From positions 62,001 to 126,000 of the forward strand of contig NZ_CP085524.1 of NCBI RefSeq assembly GCF_004353525.1: DNA of 64,000 nucleotides, read 5' to 3'. Both the position numbers and the translations under genes were made by a program. The stretch comes from Zhaonella formicivorans. GTDB taxonomy: Bacteria; Bacillota; DUOV01; Zhaonellaceae. Position 1 is the first letter of the stretch; each line of letters begins with the position of its first letter. The notes below the pieces were generated by a model that had not been told where the DNA came from, did no database searches, and saw nothing but the letters and a program-made list of their open reading frames with translations. Below, in pieces: positions 9,752 through 21,505 of this stretch.

Positions 9752-9953
9752 TAGCCATCAGCCAGCAGCTATCAGCTCTTAGCTATCAGCTGCAAGTATC
9801 AGCTTTATTAGAAGCATTGGCTAGCATTAAAGTTTAAAGAGCGCGAAGCATTAGTTCATACAACTTGATTAACCATTTACTTTTTGTGAATGAAAGTTTG
9901 TTTAATGGTTATTAATAAAAGCTGACAGCTGGCAGCTGACGGCTGATGGCTAA
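9752..9953. repeat. Pair of inverted AGCTGAxG repeat arrays
   Basis: The left arm (9755-9804) holds about five copies of the reverse-complement word (CAGCTATCAGC type); the right arm (9920-9953) holds four copies in the forward sense (AGCTGACAGCTGGCAGCTGA). Together they could pair into a stem around a spacer of about 115 bases, which also holds a small inverted match, AACCATT with AATGGTT. This is the whole content of the 236-base gap before ligA. No promoter is evident. Confidence 0.75.
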
Positions 9954-9982
9954 CAAGCATACTGCATGCATGGAGGAGCTAA

Positions 9983-12020
<2,038 letters not shown>

Positions 12021-12053
12021 CATATTCGATACATAGGTTTTTCGACAGACCTT

Positions 12054-12366
12054 CATGCTGCTGTCGCAGCGCCATCAGAAAAATGAAAAATAGTAACCCA
12101 TTGTGTCGCAGCTGCTCTTTTTGACGGGCCGTAGAGCGCTCTGTGAAGAGTATAATTGGGGACATTCCCCGAACAAATATAAATCTTGCATAAGGGTGTG
12201 TCCCCTGACCTGTCCGGTCGAGCAGCATGGACTCACGAAGCGCTGGAGCGGCAGGACAGAGCGAAAGCCGCGTGCCGTTGGAAGTCCGGCACCGAGCAGT
12301 TGGTGCTCTTGATTCAGACAGCGGGAGCGACAGGACATAAACGTTATAGCTACTTTCGAGATAGCT
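12054..12366 (-). repeat. 315-bp repeat element, copy A
   Basis: This stretch is the reverse complement, with scattered changes, of 54451-54770. Shared landmarks are the end AGCTATCTCGAAA, the phrase AACGTTTATGTCC, a GC-rich variable middle, two nearby hairpins (GGGGACATTCCCC at 12160-12172 and GGGTGTGTCCCC at 12195-12206) and CACAATGGGTTA. Short frames cross both copies but diverge, so I do not call them genes. The GGGGACA hairpins resemble REP-type sequences mobilised by RAYT transposases; none is encoded here. Confidence 0.8.
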
Positions 12367-12467
12367 TAGTTAGCGAAAATTAAAAGCACCAGAATCAGGA
12401 ATATGGCAAATGCCATATGAGGACCGAAGAAACCATCTTTAAAACCTCCACCAAATCCTGCTCCCAT
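12366..12467 (-). CDS. YjcZ-family tiny membrane peptide
   Basis: A 33-codon gene on the minus strand from ATG at 12465-12467, with AAGGAGG 9 bases upstream. The peptide starts MGAGFGGGFKDGF and ends in one hydrophobic segment (MAFAIFLILVLLIFAN). This glycine-rich head plus single membrane helix is the pattern of the YjcZ/tiny-TM family common in spore formers, where several members occur in spores. Its stop touches the end of repeat copy A. It is convergent with ligA and upstream of nothing obvious on its own strand. The function of the family is not established. Confidence 0.75.
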   Translation of the reverse strand: MGAGFGGGFKDGFFGPHMAFAIFLILVLLIFAN

Positions 12468-12581
12468 TAAAGAATACCTCCTTACTTTAGTAATTTGTTT
12501 CTTGCCTAATATAGCTTATGAAAAATTAAACAGAATGTGATGGGTGAAAAAAATATAAACTCCAGGGTAGCTGGAGTTAGT

Positions 12582-14270
12582 TTAAGCTAAATTTTTTTCT
12601 AGCTTTCCTTTCGTAAACAAACGAATAAAGTGTTCCACCAAATGAGGGTCAAATTGAGTACCCGAACACCGTCTCAATTCCTCCAGGGCTGCCTCTCTTT
12701 CCATAGCAGTTTTATACGGCCTGTTGGTGGTCATGGCATCAAAGCTGTCTGCAATCCGCAAGATTCTTGCTTCAAGGGGGATGGCATCGCCTTTTAGTCC
12801 TGACGGGTAACCTGTGCCGTCAAAATTCTCATGGTGGTGTAGAATAAGTGGGGAGATATCCCGAAAGGCCCTGATAGGTTTGACTATTTCCGCTCCCCAA
12901 ACCGGATGCTGGTTAAAAATATGACGTTCTTCAGCAGTCAGTACAGTTGTTTTATTCAGTATATCCCGGGATATCTCGATTTTGCCAATGTCATGCAAAA
13001 ATGCTCCGTATGCGATACATTTGACTTGATTTTCGGTCAGACCTATTTCTTTGGCCAGTTCCTGGGCGTAGAGAGCGACCCGTTCGGAATGGCCATAGGT
13101 ATACCTGTCTTTGGCGTTGATGATGCTCACTAACGTACGCACGGAGTTGATTAAATCCTGCTCGTTTTTTCTTACCGAATTGCCGAGCTCATTAAAAACG
13201 GTAAAATATAATTCCACTTTATTTTTCGCGCTGTTTTTAGCTTTGTATAAGGCTTCATCTGCGCTGCGAATCAGCTCTTTTTTATTATCGGCATGTTCCG
13301 GATAACCGGCGATCCCGCAGGAGATAGTAAGCCGTCCTTGAGGCAGCAACTCGGCACCGTAAAAATCATGGGCGGAAATGTTGGAGCGTAAAGTATCAGC
13401 AACAACTACAGCTTGCTTGGCAGTTAAACCGGGAAGAATTATGGCGAACTCTTCTCCTCCATACCTGGCGGCAATGCCGATTTTGCCGATTTCGGCTTTT
13501 AATATTTTCCCAATCTCTTTGAGTACTTCATCACCTTGCTGATGTCCGTATGTGTCATTGTAAAACTTAAAATAATCAATATCCATCATGATCAGAGCCA
13601 GGTTAGTGTTGTTGACGCACGCTTGCTCCAGCTCAAAACTTAAAACTTCTTGGAAATGGCGGTGATTTGCCAGTCCGGTCAGATCGTCGTAATTAGCCAG
13701 GTTCTCAAGGTACTGCTGGGTTTCCAGCTCAATATTCCGCAGGTTGCCTATAAGCCAGTTGATCAAGAAGATTATACCAATCAACAAAATATCTGAATCA
13801 AAAGCATCGTATGTATTACTAGCTTTGAAATTATTTACGACATTTATGAATAGAAGTGCAAATGAGCACAAAGCAGTAACTGCGGTTCTATATATTTTAT
13901 CGTAGTTTAAAGCTGCTAATATTACCGGCATAAAAAAAAGCATTTTAATGTCGATATATTTTGAACCAAATAAGTTTAAAATAATAATTATTAAAATGGT
14001 GCAACAAACAAAAATATAATTTGCCAAGGTTGGCTTTTTTAAGGACAGGATTTGACCTTTGTATTTATATAAAACCAAATAAAGCAAGAGTGAAAAAGCA
14101 AAACTTATTAAAAAGGCACCTCTTCCAAAATATAAGTTATTGGGATCTATAACTTTAAGTCTATTGATAATCATGAAGACTGCAGCTAAATATATTAAGT
14201 AAGTTGTAATATGGGTTATTATTAAGTACTCCTCAATTTTATTAGAAGTTTTTTTATACCAATCTCTCAT
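12582..14270 (-). CDS. Membrane GGDEF / HD-GYP cyclic-di-GMP signalling protein
   Basis: 562 residues: about six hydrophobic segments in residues 15-180 act as a membrane sensor; a GGDEF domain follows (DDLTGL at 194-199, signature GGEEF at 271-275), then an HD-GYP phosphodiesterase domain (HD at 426-427, HHHENFDGTGYP at 478-489). Both catalytic signatures look intact, so it could make and degrade cyclic-di-GMP. AGAGGA lies upstream of the ATG. It directly follows agrD on the same strand, separated by a GC-rich hairpin, and may be read with the agr genes. The coding DNA for the membrane part is notably AT-rich. Confidence 0.9.
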   Translation of the reverse strand: MRDWYKKTSNKIEEYLIITHITTYLIYLAAVFMIINRLKVIDPNNLYFGRGAFLISFAFSLLLYLVLYKYKGQILSLKKPTLANYIFVCCTILIIIILNLFGSKYIDIKMLFFMPVILAALNYDKIYRTAVTALCSFALLFINVVNNFKASNTYDAFDSDILLIGIIFLINWLIGNLRNIELETQQYLENLANYDDLTGLANHRHFQEVLSFELEQACVNNTNLALIMMDIDYFKFYNDTYGHQQGDEVLKEIGKILKAEIGKIGIAARYGGEEFAIILPGLTAKQAVVVADTLRSNISAHDFYGAELLPQGRLTISCGIAGYPEHADNKKELIRSADEALYKAKNSAKNKVELYFTVFNELGNSVRKNEQDLINSVRTLVSIINAKDRYTYGHSERVALYAQELAKEIGLTENQVKCIAYGAFLHDIGKIEISRDILNKTTVLTAEERHIFNQHPVWGAEIVKPIRAFRDISPLILHHHENFDGTGYPSGLKGDAIPLEARILRIADSFDAMTTNRPYKTAMEREAALEELRRCSGTQFDPHLVEHFIRLFTKGKLEKNLA

Positions 14271-14294
14271 AACTGTACATCCTCTGAATTGGCA

Positions 14295-14316
14295 AAGGGC
14301 GGCAAAAACCGCCCTT
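14295..14316 (-). other. GC hairpin between agrD and the GGDEF/HD-GYP gene
   Basis: AAGGGCGG (14295-14302) and CCGCCCTT (14309-14316) pair around CAAAAA. No T-run follows in the direction of transcription, so it may be a weak terminator, attenuator or processing site controlling read-through from agrBD into the signalling gene. Confidence 0.55.
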
Positions 14317-14323
14317 AATGAGA

Positions 14324-14455
14324 TTATTTTTGCAATGTTTTAGGTAGTTTAGGTTGATACCAAGTAACTTGACAAGCTGAAGCAGCACTTATTGTGGCGA
14401 ACAAGGTAAGAATGCTTACAATACCTGTTAAGAAAGCTAATTTAATTTTGGTCAT
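14324..14455 (-). CDS. agrD: AgrD-like cyclic autoinducer peptide precursor
   Basis: A 43-residue precursor from ATG at 14453-14455, with GAAAGGAGGG placed inside the end of agrB. It has the AgrD layout: basic amphipathic N-terminal leader (MTKIKLAFLTGIVSILTLF), then ATISAASAC with the key Cys28, then QVTWY and the conserved tail QPKLPKTLQK. In AgrD proteins the cysteine forms a thiolactone with the C-terminus of the mature peptide and the Pro-containing tail is removed by AgrB. The predicted ring is therefore C-Q-V-T-W or C-Q-V-T-W-Y. It overlaps agrB by 14 bases. Confidence 0.88.
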   Translation of the reverse strand: MTKIKLAFLTGIVSILTLFATISAASACQVTWYQPKLPKTLQK

Positions 14456-15080
14456 ATTTTAACCCTCCTTTCAAAACCCATGATAGGGCATAATCAACTT
14501 TATCTATAAGTATAAAGCCCAAAGGAGTTATTGAGATACTGTGGCAAATTATTCCCAGACATGAAGCAATGACAACAGGAAAAGCAAATGCGATTTTTGC
14601 AAAGTGCATTAAATATAAAGCCATAAAGGTTATAAACAATGTAACAAAGGAAAGCATTCTTAACTTTTTACAGTACTTTTCTGACATGGGTTTTTCAGGT
14701 GTTTGTGCTGGAGACCAAAAATAATGAATAGTAAAAGCAATTATTGAAGTTAATATCAAAATGATAGTTTGGTTTGCTACTAGGAATTCATTGAAAATAT
14801 CGATTAATTTTGCAAGAGAAGTAAACGTGATACTACTAAACAACGCACAGTTTAACATAGTTTTGCAATGGGCACCACCCGCAGTAACTTTAACAATTGC
14901 AAATGAAGCAAGAACAACAAGCATTATTTTAAATACTCCGAGCAGCCAACTGATAAGAAAAGTCAGAAGCAAGCTAAAAGCTGTAGAAAGCACTGATTCC
15001 AGACCAAATTTAATGATTTCGAACTGTTCCTCATTTAAGTTAGTATTTTTAACAAGATATAAGCAAAATCGTTCAATCAC
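14442..15080 (-). CDS. agrB: AgrB-like peptide-processing membrane protease
   Basis: 212-residue multi-pass membrane protein. The catalytic pair of AgrB is present as H71 and C78 in VTAGGAHCKTMLNC, with the same spacing of seven as in the staphylococcal enzyme. AgrB cleaves the AgrD tail and forms the thiolactone. The start is GTG at 15078-15080, overlapping the stop of the upstream membrane gene, and the end overlaps agrD, so the three genes are coupled. The DNA is AT-rich compared with the his and gat genes. Confidence 0.9.
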   Translation of the reverse strand: MIERFCLYLVKNTNLNEEQFEIIKFGLESVLSTAFSLLLTFLISWLLGVFKIMLVVLASFAIVKVTAGGAHCKTMLNCALFSSITFTSLAKLIDIFNEFLVANQTIILILTSIIAFTIHYFWSPAQTPEKPMSEKYCKKLRMLSFVTLFITFMALYLMHFAKIAFAFPVVIASCLGIICHSISITPLGFILIDKVDYALSWVLKGGLKYDQN

Positions 15081-15543
15081 AGCTGTCCTTCCTTACTGTT
15101 TTTTGTTTATTGAAATAATTGAGAATAAAAGCTAAAGAAAGTAAGATTAGAACTTGAGGAAGGCCTAGTAATGTCCATAGCCATTGGTTCTTATATAATT
15201 CTTGAAAAGAAATGTTTAAGAAATTGAGTAATGCACCAAGTAGAAATTCACTGGCTGCAACAGTTATCATATTGGTTAAAGCGGCCATAAAAGCTAAACT
15301 TAATTTACATTTTGTAAACGAAACTAGAAGGACTACCAAAATAAAAATTAAAATAATAGTATGTACACCGTACGAGATAGGTAACAATCTAATTGAAAAC
15401 GCAGAAATGCCGTATATAACACCAATTCTTAAAATTAAATTCCAAATTAAAGGCAATTTAATGATTGCAAAGCAAAAAGCTGTGGAAGCTATAGTTTCAG
15501 GTAACCCCTGAAATAAGAAAGTAATCCATGGCATTTTAAGCAA
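15073..15543 (-). CDS. Small multi-pass membrane protein upstream of agrB, possible sensor-domain remnant or partner
   Basis: About 156 residues with four to five hydrophobic segments and no enzymatic motif. MPWITFLFQGLPETIASTAF followed by further helices resembles the membrane input region of AgrC-type sensor kinases, but no kinase domain follows: the frame ends in KKDSCD-like polar residues and runs straight into agrB. Start choice is open: TTG at 15543 has GGGAGAG 6 bases upstream; ATG at 15534 and TTG at 15570 are alternatives. The IS30 element lies about 80 bases upstream. It could be a full-length accessory protein or a truncated kinase. Confidence 0.6.
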   Translation of the reverse strand: MLKMPWITFLFQGLPETIASTAFCFAIIKLPLIWNLILRIGVIYGISAFSIRLLPISYGVHTIILIFILVVLLVSFTKCKLSLAFMAALTNMITVAASEFLLGALLNFLNISFQELYKNQWLWTLLGLPQVLILLSLAFILNYFNKQKTVRKDSCD

Positions 15544-15630
15544 AATTATCTCTCCCTCTCGTCCTTCCAATGCTGCTAAAGCATTATTCGACGAATTTCC
15601 AAGAATTCCTTTATTTACTAGAGAATTTTA

Positions 15631-15645
15631 AGAGAATTTTAAGAT
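15631..15645 (+). repeat. 15-bp direct repeat left of the IS30 element
   Basis: AGAGAATTTTAAGAT, identical to 17009-17023 on the other side of the insertion sequence. A partial extra copy lies at 15620-15632. It may be an unusually long target duplication or a chance local repeat. Confidence 0.65.
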
Positions 15646-15726
15646 GGTTCATTGTAAAATTAAATGCAACAGGTAAAATACAGTAAAAAAATAAACAACC
15701 ATAGTGAGAAATCATGTATGATTTAG

Positions 15727-16933
<1,207 letters not shown>

Positions 16934-17008
16934 GATGGATATTATTCTTTAAAACCTAAAATCATGATGATTCTCACTAGAGGTGTTGCATTTAATATTG
17001 CAATTTAG

Positions 17009-17023
17009 AGAGAATTTTAAGAT
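17009..17023 (+). repeat. 15-bp direct repeat right of the IS30 element
   Basis: AGAGAATTTTAAGAT, identical to 15631-15645. Confidence 0.65.
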
Positions 17024-17045
17024 AAAAACGAAAAAATCGTTGAAG

Positions 17046-17074
17046 TTGCAGAGGTTGATTTGTTTTGTTATAAT
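17046..17074 (+). promoter_or_regulatory. Promoter of the gatCAB operon
   Basis: TTGCAG (17046-17051), a 17-base spacer and a perfect TATAAT (17069-17074), 80 bases before gatC and just outside the IS30 element. The insertion therefore left this promoter intact. Confidence 0.72.
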
Positions 17075-17153
17075 TGGTAAAGATGTTTTTTGTCAAAAAA
17101 TAGTAAAGTAGATACCATGCCTTAATGAACTTATCCTCAGGAAGGTGAAGGAA

Positions 17154-17438
17154 TTGAATATAACCAAGAAAGATGTTGAGCATGTGGCCTTGCTGGCCCG
17201 CCTGGAACTTACCGAAGCTGAAAAAGAGAATTATACCAAAGAACTAAATGCAATCCTCGAATTTATGGACAAACTCAATGCATTGGATACAACCGGGGTC
17301 CAGCCAACAGCCCATGTTTTGAATATCCACAATGTGTTCAGGGAAGACGTGGCTTCAAATAATTTGGACCGGGAGGCAGTACTGCAAAATGCGCCGGATC
17401 AAAAAGACGGCCAGTTCCGCGTTCCAAGAATAGTATAA
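17154..17438 (+). CDS. gatC: Aspartyl/glutamyl-tRNA amidotransferase subunit C
   Basis: Small structural subunit of the GatCAB complex that converts Glu-tRNA(Gln) and Asp-tRNA(Asn) to the amidated forms. KKDVEHVALLARLELTEAE is the family N-terminus and FRVPRIV the usual C-terminal end. TTG at 17154 (94 residues) fits the AGGAAGG at 17139-17145; the GTG at 17145 would overlap that site. A repeat-bearing gap of 149 bases separates it from gatA. Confidence 0.92.
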   Translation: MNITKKDVEHVALLARLELTEAEKENYTKELNAILEFMDKLNALDTTGVQPTAHVLNIHNVFREDVASNNLDREAVLQNAPDQKDGQFRVPRIV

Positions 17439-17539
17439 ATTCTTGTCCTCCGTCGCCAGTCCTTGGTCACAAGTCAAGAGTGCACTGCTGGGATGGGGGT
17501 GCTTCGCACTAAGATTACTTAAAAAATACAGCCTAAAGC

Positions 17540-17572
17540 CATTGGCTAGTGGCTGACAGCTAACGGCTGGTC
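17540..17572 (+). repeat. Degenerate AGCTGAxG-type repeat array
   Basis: Between gatC and gatA: near-copies GGCTAGTGG, CTGACAGC, TAACGGCTGG, just before the gatA ribosome binding site. Same family as the other arrays. Confidence 0.65.
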
Positions 17573-17587
17573 TAGGGGGTAACGGTT

Positions 17588-19054
17588 TTGGAACTGTATG
17601 AATTGACAGCCCATGAATTACGGGAAAAGTTAATAAAAAAAGAAATCAGCTCGGTTGAGCTTACTAATGTTTTTTACAGCAGAATTGAAGCGGTGGAAAA
17701 CCACATCAAGTCCTACGTGACTTTTACCAAAGAGCGGGCGCTTAAGAAAGCGCGGCAGATTGATGCAATGCTGGCCAGGGGTGAACAAACCCACCCGCTG
17801 GCAGGTATCCCGATGGCCCTTAAGGATAATCTTTGTACCCAGGGAGTGAGGACCACCTGTTCTTCGAAAATGCTGGAAAATTACATACCGCCTTACGATG
17901 CAACAGTAGTGGAAAGACTAGATGCTGCCGGAGCGGTAACGCTTGGCAAGTTAAACATGGATGAATTTGCTATGGGTTCATCAACCGAAAATTCCCGTTT
18001 CTTCCCCACTTGTAACCCATGGGATTTAGAGCGGGTGCCGGGCGGTTCCAGCGGCGGGCCCTCAGCGGCGGTAGCAGCAGGCGAAGCCGTTTATTCTCTT
18101 GGTTCAGATACAGGAGGCTCTATTCGCCAACCTGCTTCCTTATGTGGTGTGGTGGGCTTAAAGCCTACATATGGTTTGGTTTCGCGCTATGGTTTGGTCG
18201 CTTTTGCGTCTTCCTTGGACCAAATCGGCCCATTTACCAGGGATGTCACCGATTGTGCTCTGGTGCTGCAGGCAATAGCCGGGCATGACCCCATGGATTC
18301 AACTTCCGCAGATTTACCAGTGCCAAACTACCAGGAAGCTTTAATACCCGATGTAAAGGGCCTAAAAATAGGGGTGCCAAAAGAGTATTTTGCTGCCGGT
18401 TTGGACCCGGAAGTGGAACAACTGGTTAAACAAGCCATTAAGAAATACGAGGAGTTGGGGGCGATTATTGAAGAAACCTCCATGCCTCACACCGAATATG
18501 CCTTGCCGGCTTATTATGTTATTGCCCCTGCCGAGTGCAGTTCAAATCTGGCCAGGTATGACGGCGTTCGTTATGGTTACCGGGACAAGGATGCCGAAGA
18601 TATTGTCAGCATGTTCATGAAAACCCGGGATGAAGGGTTCGGTCCGGAAGTTAAAAGGAGGATTATGCTGGGCACCTATGCTTTAAGTTCCGGATATTAT
18701 GATGCTTATTACCTTAAAGCGCTGAAGGTCAGAACCTTGATCAAACAAGATTTTGATAGGGCTTTTACTAAATATGATGTATTATTAACGCCTACCACCA
18801 CTTCAGTCGCATTCAAGTTCGGGGAAAAAACAGATGATCCTTTGGCCATGTATCAGAACGACATTTGCACTGTGACCATTAATCTAGCCGGGGTGCCAGC
18901 TATTTCCATTCCATGCGGTTTTAGCCGGGGTTTGCCGGTAGGATTACAACTAATTGCCAAACCGTTCGGGGAAACCACTTTATTCAGGGCGGCCTATGCT
19001 TTCGAAAGTGTAACAGATTATCACCGGCAAAGACCGCAAGTGGGGGTGAAGTAA
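17588..19054 (+). CDS. gatA: Aspartyl/glutamyl-tRNA amidotransferase subunit A
   Basis: Amidase-signature subunit that releases ammonia from glutamine. The Ser-cisSer-Lys triad is visible: K79 in IPMALKDN, S154 in PGGSSGG and S178 in [12 protein letters not shown]. 488 residues is normal. The start is TTG at 17588 after an AGGGGG site. Its stop overlaps the gatB ATG, so both are coupled. Confidence 0.95.
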   Translation: MELYELTAHELREKLIKKEISSVELTNVFYSRIEAVENHIKSYVTFTKERALKKARQIDAMLARGEQTHPLAGIPMALKDNLCTQGVRTTCSSKMLENYIPPYDATVVERLDAAGAVTLGKLNMDEFAMGSSTENSRFFPTCNPWDLERVPGGSSGGPSAAVAAGEAVYSLGSDTGGSIRQPASLCGVVGLKPTYGLVSRYGLVAFASSLDQIGPFTRDVTDCALVLQAIAGHDPMDSTSADLPVPNYQEALIPDVKGLKIGVPKEYFAAGLDPEVEQLVKQAIKKYEELGAIIEETSMPHTEYALPAYYVIAPAECSSNLARYDGVRYGYRDKDAEDIVSMFMKTRDEGFGPEVKRRIMLGTYALSSGYYDAYYLKALKVRTLIKQDFDRAFTKYDVLLTPTTTSVAFKFGEKTDDPLAMYQNDICTVTINLAGVPAISIPCGFSRGLPVGLQLIAKPFGETTLFRAAYAFESVTDYHRQRPQVGVK

Positions 19055-20502
19055 TGAGCAGGGAATATGAAGCAGTAATTGGGTTGGAAGTACATGCAGA
19101 GTTAAAAACCAATTCTAAAATATTTTGCTCCTGCACTACGGAATTCGGCGGTGAACCCAATACTCATGTCTGCCCGGTTTGCCTCGGGTTGCCAGGAGTT
19201 TTGCCTGTTTTAAACAAAAAGGTAGTTGAATATGCCATGAAGGCAGGCCTGGCTTTAAACTGTAAAATTGCCTCATTTAGCAAGTTTGACCGGAAAAATT
19301 ATTATTATCCCGATTTACCCAAGAACTTTCAGACTTCCCAATATGATCTGCCTATTGCGCAAAATGGTTACCTGGACATCGAAGTGGACGGACAAGTTAA
19401 GCGCATTGGCATTACCAGGGTGCACATGGAGGAAGATGCAGGTAAACTGGTCCACTCCGGTGAAACTATTACTACTTCTTCCGGTTCGCTGGTAGACTAT
19501 AACAGGGCCGGTGTACCTTTAATCGAGATCGTATCGGAACCGGATTTGAGATCCCCGCAAGAAGCAAGGGCTTATATGGAGCTGTTGAAATCCATCCTGG
19601 AATATACCGAGGTTTCGGACTGTAAAATGGAAGAAGGTTCGCTGCGCTGCGACGCTAACGTTTCCGTAAGACCTAAAGGCACCTCGGAATTTGGTACCAA
19701 AACCGAAATCAAGAACATGAACTCTTTTAAAGCGCTGCAGAGGGCATTGGAATATGAGATTGAGCGGCAAATTCAGGTACTGGAAGAGGGAGGTAAGGTT
19801 ATCCAGGAAACGCGCTCCTGGGATGAGGCAAAAGGGGTAACTGTTTCCATGCGCAGCAAAGAAGAAGCTCATGATTACCGCTATTTTCCTGAGCCTGACC
19901 TGGTGCCCATTGTTATTGACGAAGAGTGGGTGGAAAGCATCAGAAAGAGCTTACCAGAGCTGCCTCAGGCCAGGAAAAAGCGCCTGATGGAAGATTTCGG
20001 ACTTCCTGCATATGACGCTGAAGTTCTAACCGGCTCCAAGGCGTTAGCTGAATTTTTTGATGCGGTGATGCAGCATTACAAAGATCCTAAAGTGGTTTCC
20101 AACTGGTTGATGGGAGAACTGTTGAGGTTGCTCAATGCCAGCAATAAAAGCATAGCGGAATCGCCGATTAAGCCACAGGGTTTGGCTGAATTATTAAACC
20201 TGCTGGACAAGGGGACTATCAGCGGTAAAATAGCCAAACAGGTTTTTGAAGAAATGTTTAACTCGGGTGAGTCGGCTGAAGCCATTGTAAAAGCTAAGGG
20301 CTTGGTGCAAATCAGTGATGAAGGTGCCATCGCCGCAGTAGTCGAGCAGGTCATTGCCAATAACCCCAAATCAGTGGAGGATTTTAAAAACGGCAAGGAA
20401 CAAGCTATCGGTTACCTGGTGGGACAGGTGATGAAAGAAACCAAAGGCAAAGCTAACCCAGCCCTGGTCAATAAGCTGTTGAGGGAGCAACTGAGCAAAT
20501 AG
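19054..20502 (+). CDS. gatB: Aspartyl/glutamyl-tRNA amidotransferase subunit B
   Basis: Kinase and tRNA-binding subunit of Gat[20 protein letters not shown] begins the catalytic cradle; the zinc cysteines lie in FCSCTTEF and HVCPVCLG (residues about 25-45); the C-terminal helical and YqeY-like tail ends [16 protein letters not shown]. 482 residues, full length. The ATG overlaps the gatA TAA. Confidence 0.95.
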   Translation: MSREYEAVIGLEVHAELKTNSKIFCSCTTEFGGEPNTHVCPVCLGLPGVLPVLNKKVVEYAMKAGLALNCKIASFSKFDRKNYYYPDLPKNFQTSQYDLPIAQNGYLDIEVDGQVKRIGITRVHMEEDAGKLVHSGETITTSSGSLVDYNRAGVPLIEIVSEPDLRSPQEARAYMELLKSILEYTEVSDCKMEEGSLRCDANVSVRPKGTSEFGTKTEIKNMNSFKALQRALEYEIERQIQVLEEGGKVIQETRSWDEAKGVTVSMRSKEEAHDYRYFPEPDLVPIVIDEEWVESIRKSLPELPQARKKRLMEDFGLPAYDAEVLTGSKALAEFFDAVMQHYKDPKVVSNWLMGELLRLLNASNKSIAESPIKPQGLAELLNLLDKGTISGKIAKQVFEEMFNSGESAEAIVKAKGLVQISDEGAIAAVVEQVIANNPKSVEDFKNGKEQAIGYLVGQVMKETKGKANPALVNKLLREQLSK

Positions 20503-20509
20503 GCAGTAT

Positions 20510-20690
20510 GGCAGCCATCAGCTATCAGCCGTCAGCCAAATAAAGATTCCCCTCACGAAAGCTATTTAATACTATTTTATTATTTAAAGATTTAGCACCA
20601 GCCATTGCTGGTGCTTTAAAATTAAATTATTGCTAGCTGCTAGCTGATGGCTGAAAGCTGAAAGCTGAAAGCCAATAGCAGCTGATGTGA
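20510..20690. repeat. Pair of inverted AGCTGAxG repeat arrays flanking the gatB terminator
   Basis: The left arm (20512-20537) reads GCCATCAGCTATCAGCCGTC; the right arm (20633-20685) holds about six forward copies (GCTGATGGCTGAAAGCTGAAA). The terminator at 20594 lies between them. The remaining 170 bases of this gap, up to the XRE gene at 20860, are AT-rich with no convincing promoter that I can fix. Confidence 0.75.
20594..20620 (+). terminator. Intrinsic terminator after gatB
   Basis: AGCACCAGC (20594-20602), loop CATT, GCTGGTGCT (20607-20615), then TTTAAAATT. Confidence 0.75.
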
Positions 20691-20859
20691 AGAATTTCTG
20701 TTGCAAAGAAGGATTTTTTTAAAATCTGGTAGAATTAAGAATTAAATTTTAGTTAAAAAAGTATGCTATTTATGTAGCTATATTTTAAATTTTAAGTTAG
20801 AATTATGGTAGGATTTAAAACATGCTGCAAAAAGTAAAGGGGACTGAAGGGGGAAAATC

Positions 20860-21396
20860 ATGCTAGGTGAAAAAATCCGTAGGAAACGCATAGAAAAAAA
20901 TATGAGTTTAAAAGAACTCGCTGAAAAAATAGAACTAACAGCAAGTTTTCTCAGTCAGGTTGAACGGGAACTGGCTGAACCTTCTATAACATCCCTGCGC
21001 AAGATTGCGGAAGCATTGGATGTGCCTATTTTTTATTTCCTGCTGGATGACGAAGACCACAGCCCGGTGGTTAGAAAAAGTCAAAGGAAGGTTTTGCGTT
21101 TTCCGCAGTCCCACCTTACTTATGAACTGTTGTCGCCTGATTTGAACAGGCAAATGGAAGTGCTTATCGCTAGGCTGGACCCCGGGGCATCCAGTGGTGA
21201 CGAGGCTTCCTCCCACCCTGGAGAGGAGTGCATCTTGGTATTAGAAGGTAAAATGGAAATCAAGGTAGGTGAGGAAACTTATTACTTGGAGGAAGGGGAT
21301 AGTATTTACTATTTTGCTTCAATACCGCATTCTTTAAGAAACTGTGGTGATGGCCAGTTAGTGTTTTTGTCAGCGATAACACCGCCTCAATTTTAG
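20860..21396 (+). CDS. XRE-family regulator with cupin domain
   Basis: 178-residue regulator. Residues about 5-58 are an HTH-XRE domain (IRRKRIEKNMSLKELAEKIE through FLSQVERELAEPSITSLRKI); residues about 105-175 form a cupin_2 barrel (HPGEECILVLEGKMEIKVG, EEGDSIYYFASIPHSLRN) that may sense a small ligand. Regulators of this type often control adjacent catabolic genes. It stands alone before the first PLP enzyme of the island and is a good candidate for a local controller. The ribosome binding site is GGGGGA, 7 bases before the ATG. Confidence 0.88.
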   Translation: MLGEKIRRKRIEKNMSLKELAEKIELTASFLSQVERELAEPSITSLRKIAEALDVPIFYFLLDDEDHSPVVRKSQRKVLRFPQSHLTYELLSPDLNRQMEVLIARLDPGASSGDEASSHPGEECILVLEGKMEIKVGEETYYLEEGDSIYYFASIPHSLRNCGDGQLVFLSAITPPQF

Positions 21397-21505
21397 TGTC
21401 AGGGAACAGTTTTATTGGTTTTTAAGCGCCCTATGGTTTATGCCTGGGAGCTAAAAATAAACTAAAACATTATGTGCCAACAAAATAATGAAAGGGGTAA
21501 GAAAC

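Noticed and set aside
12103-12383. Two overlapping frames (69 and 65 codons) inside repeat copy A, with a similar frame in copy B
   Set aside because: They share only a short start (MHxGVSPDL) with copy B and then diverge by indels and frame changes; no good ribosome binding site; better explained by a non-coding repeat.
15210-15511. Plus-strand frame of 99 codons opposite the agr-side membrane gene
   Set aside because: It is the antisense shadow of an AT-rich membrane protein gene; the minus-strand frame is coupled to agrB and has membrane-protein composition.
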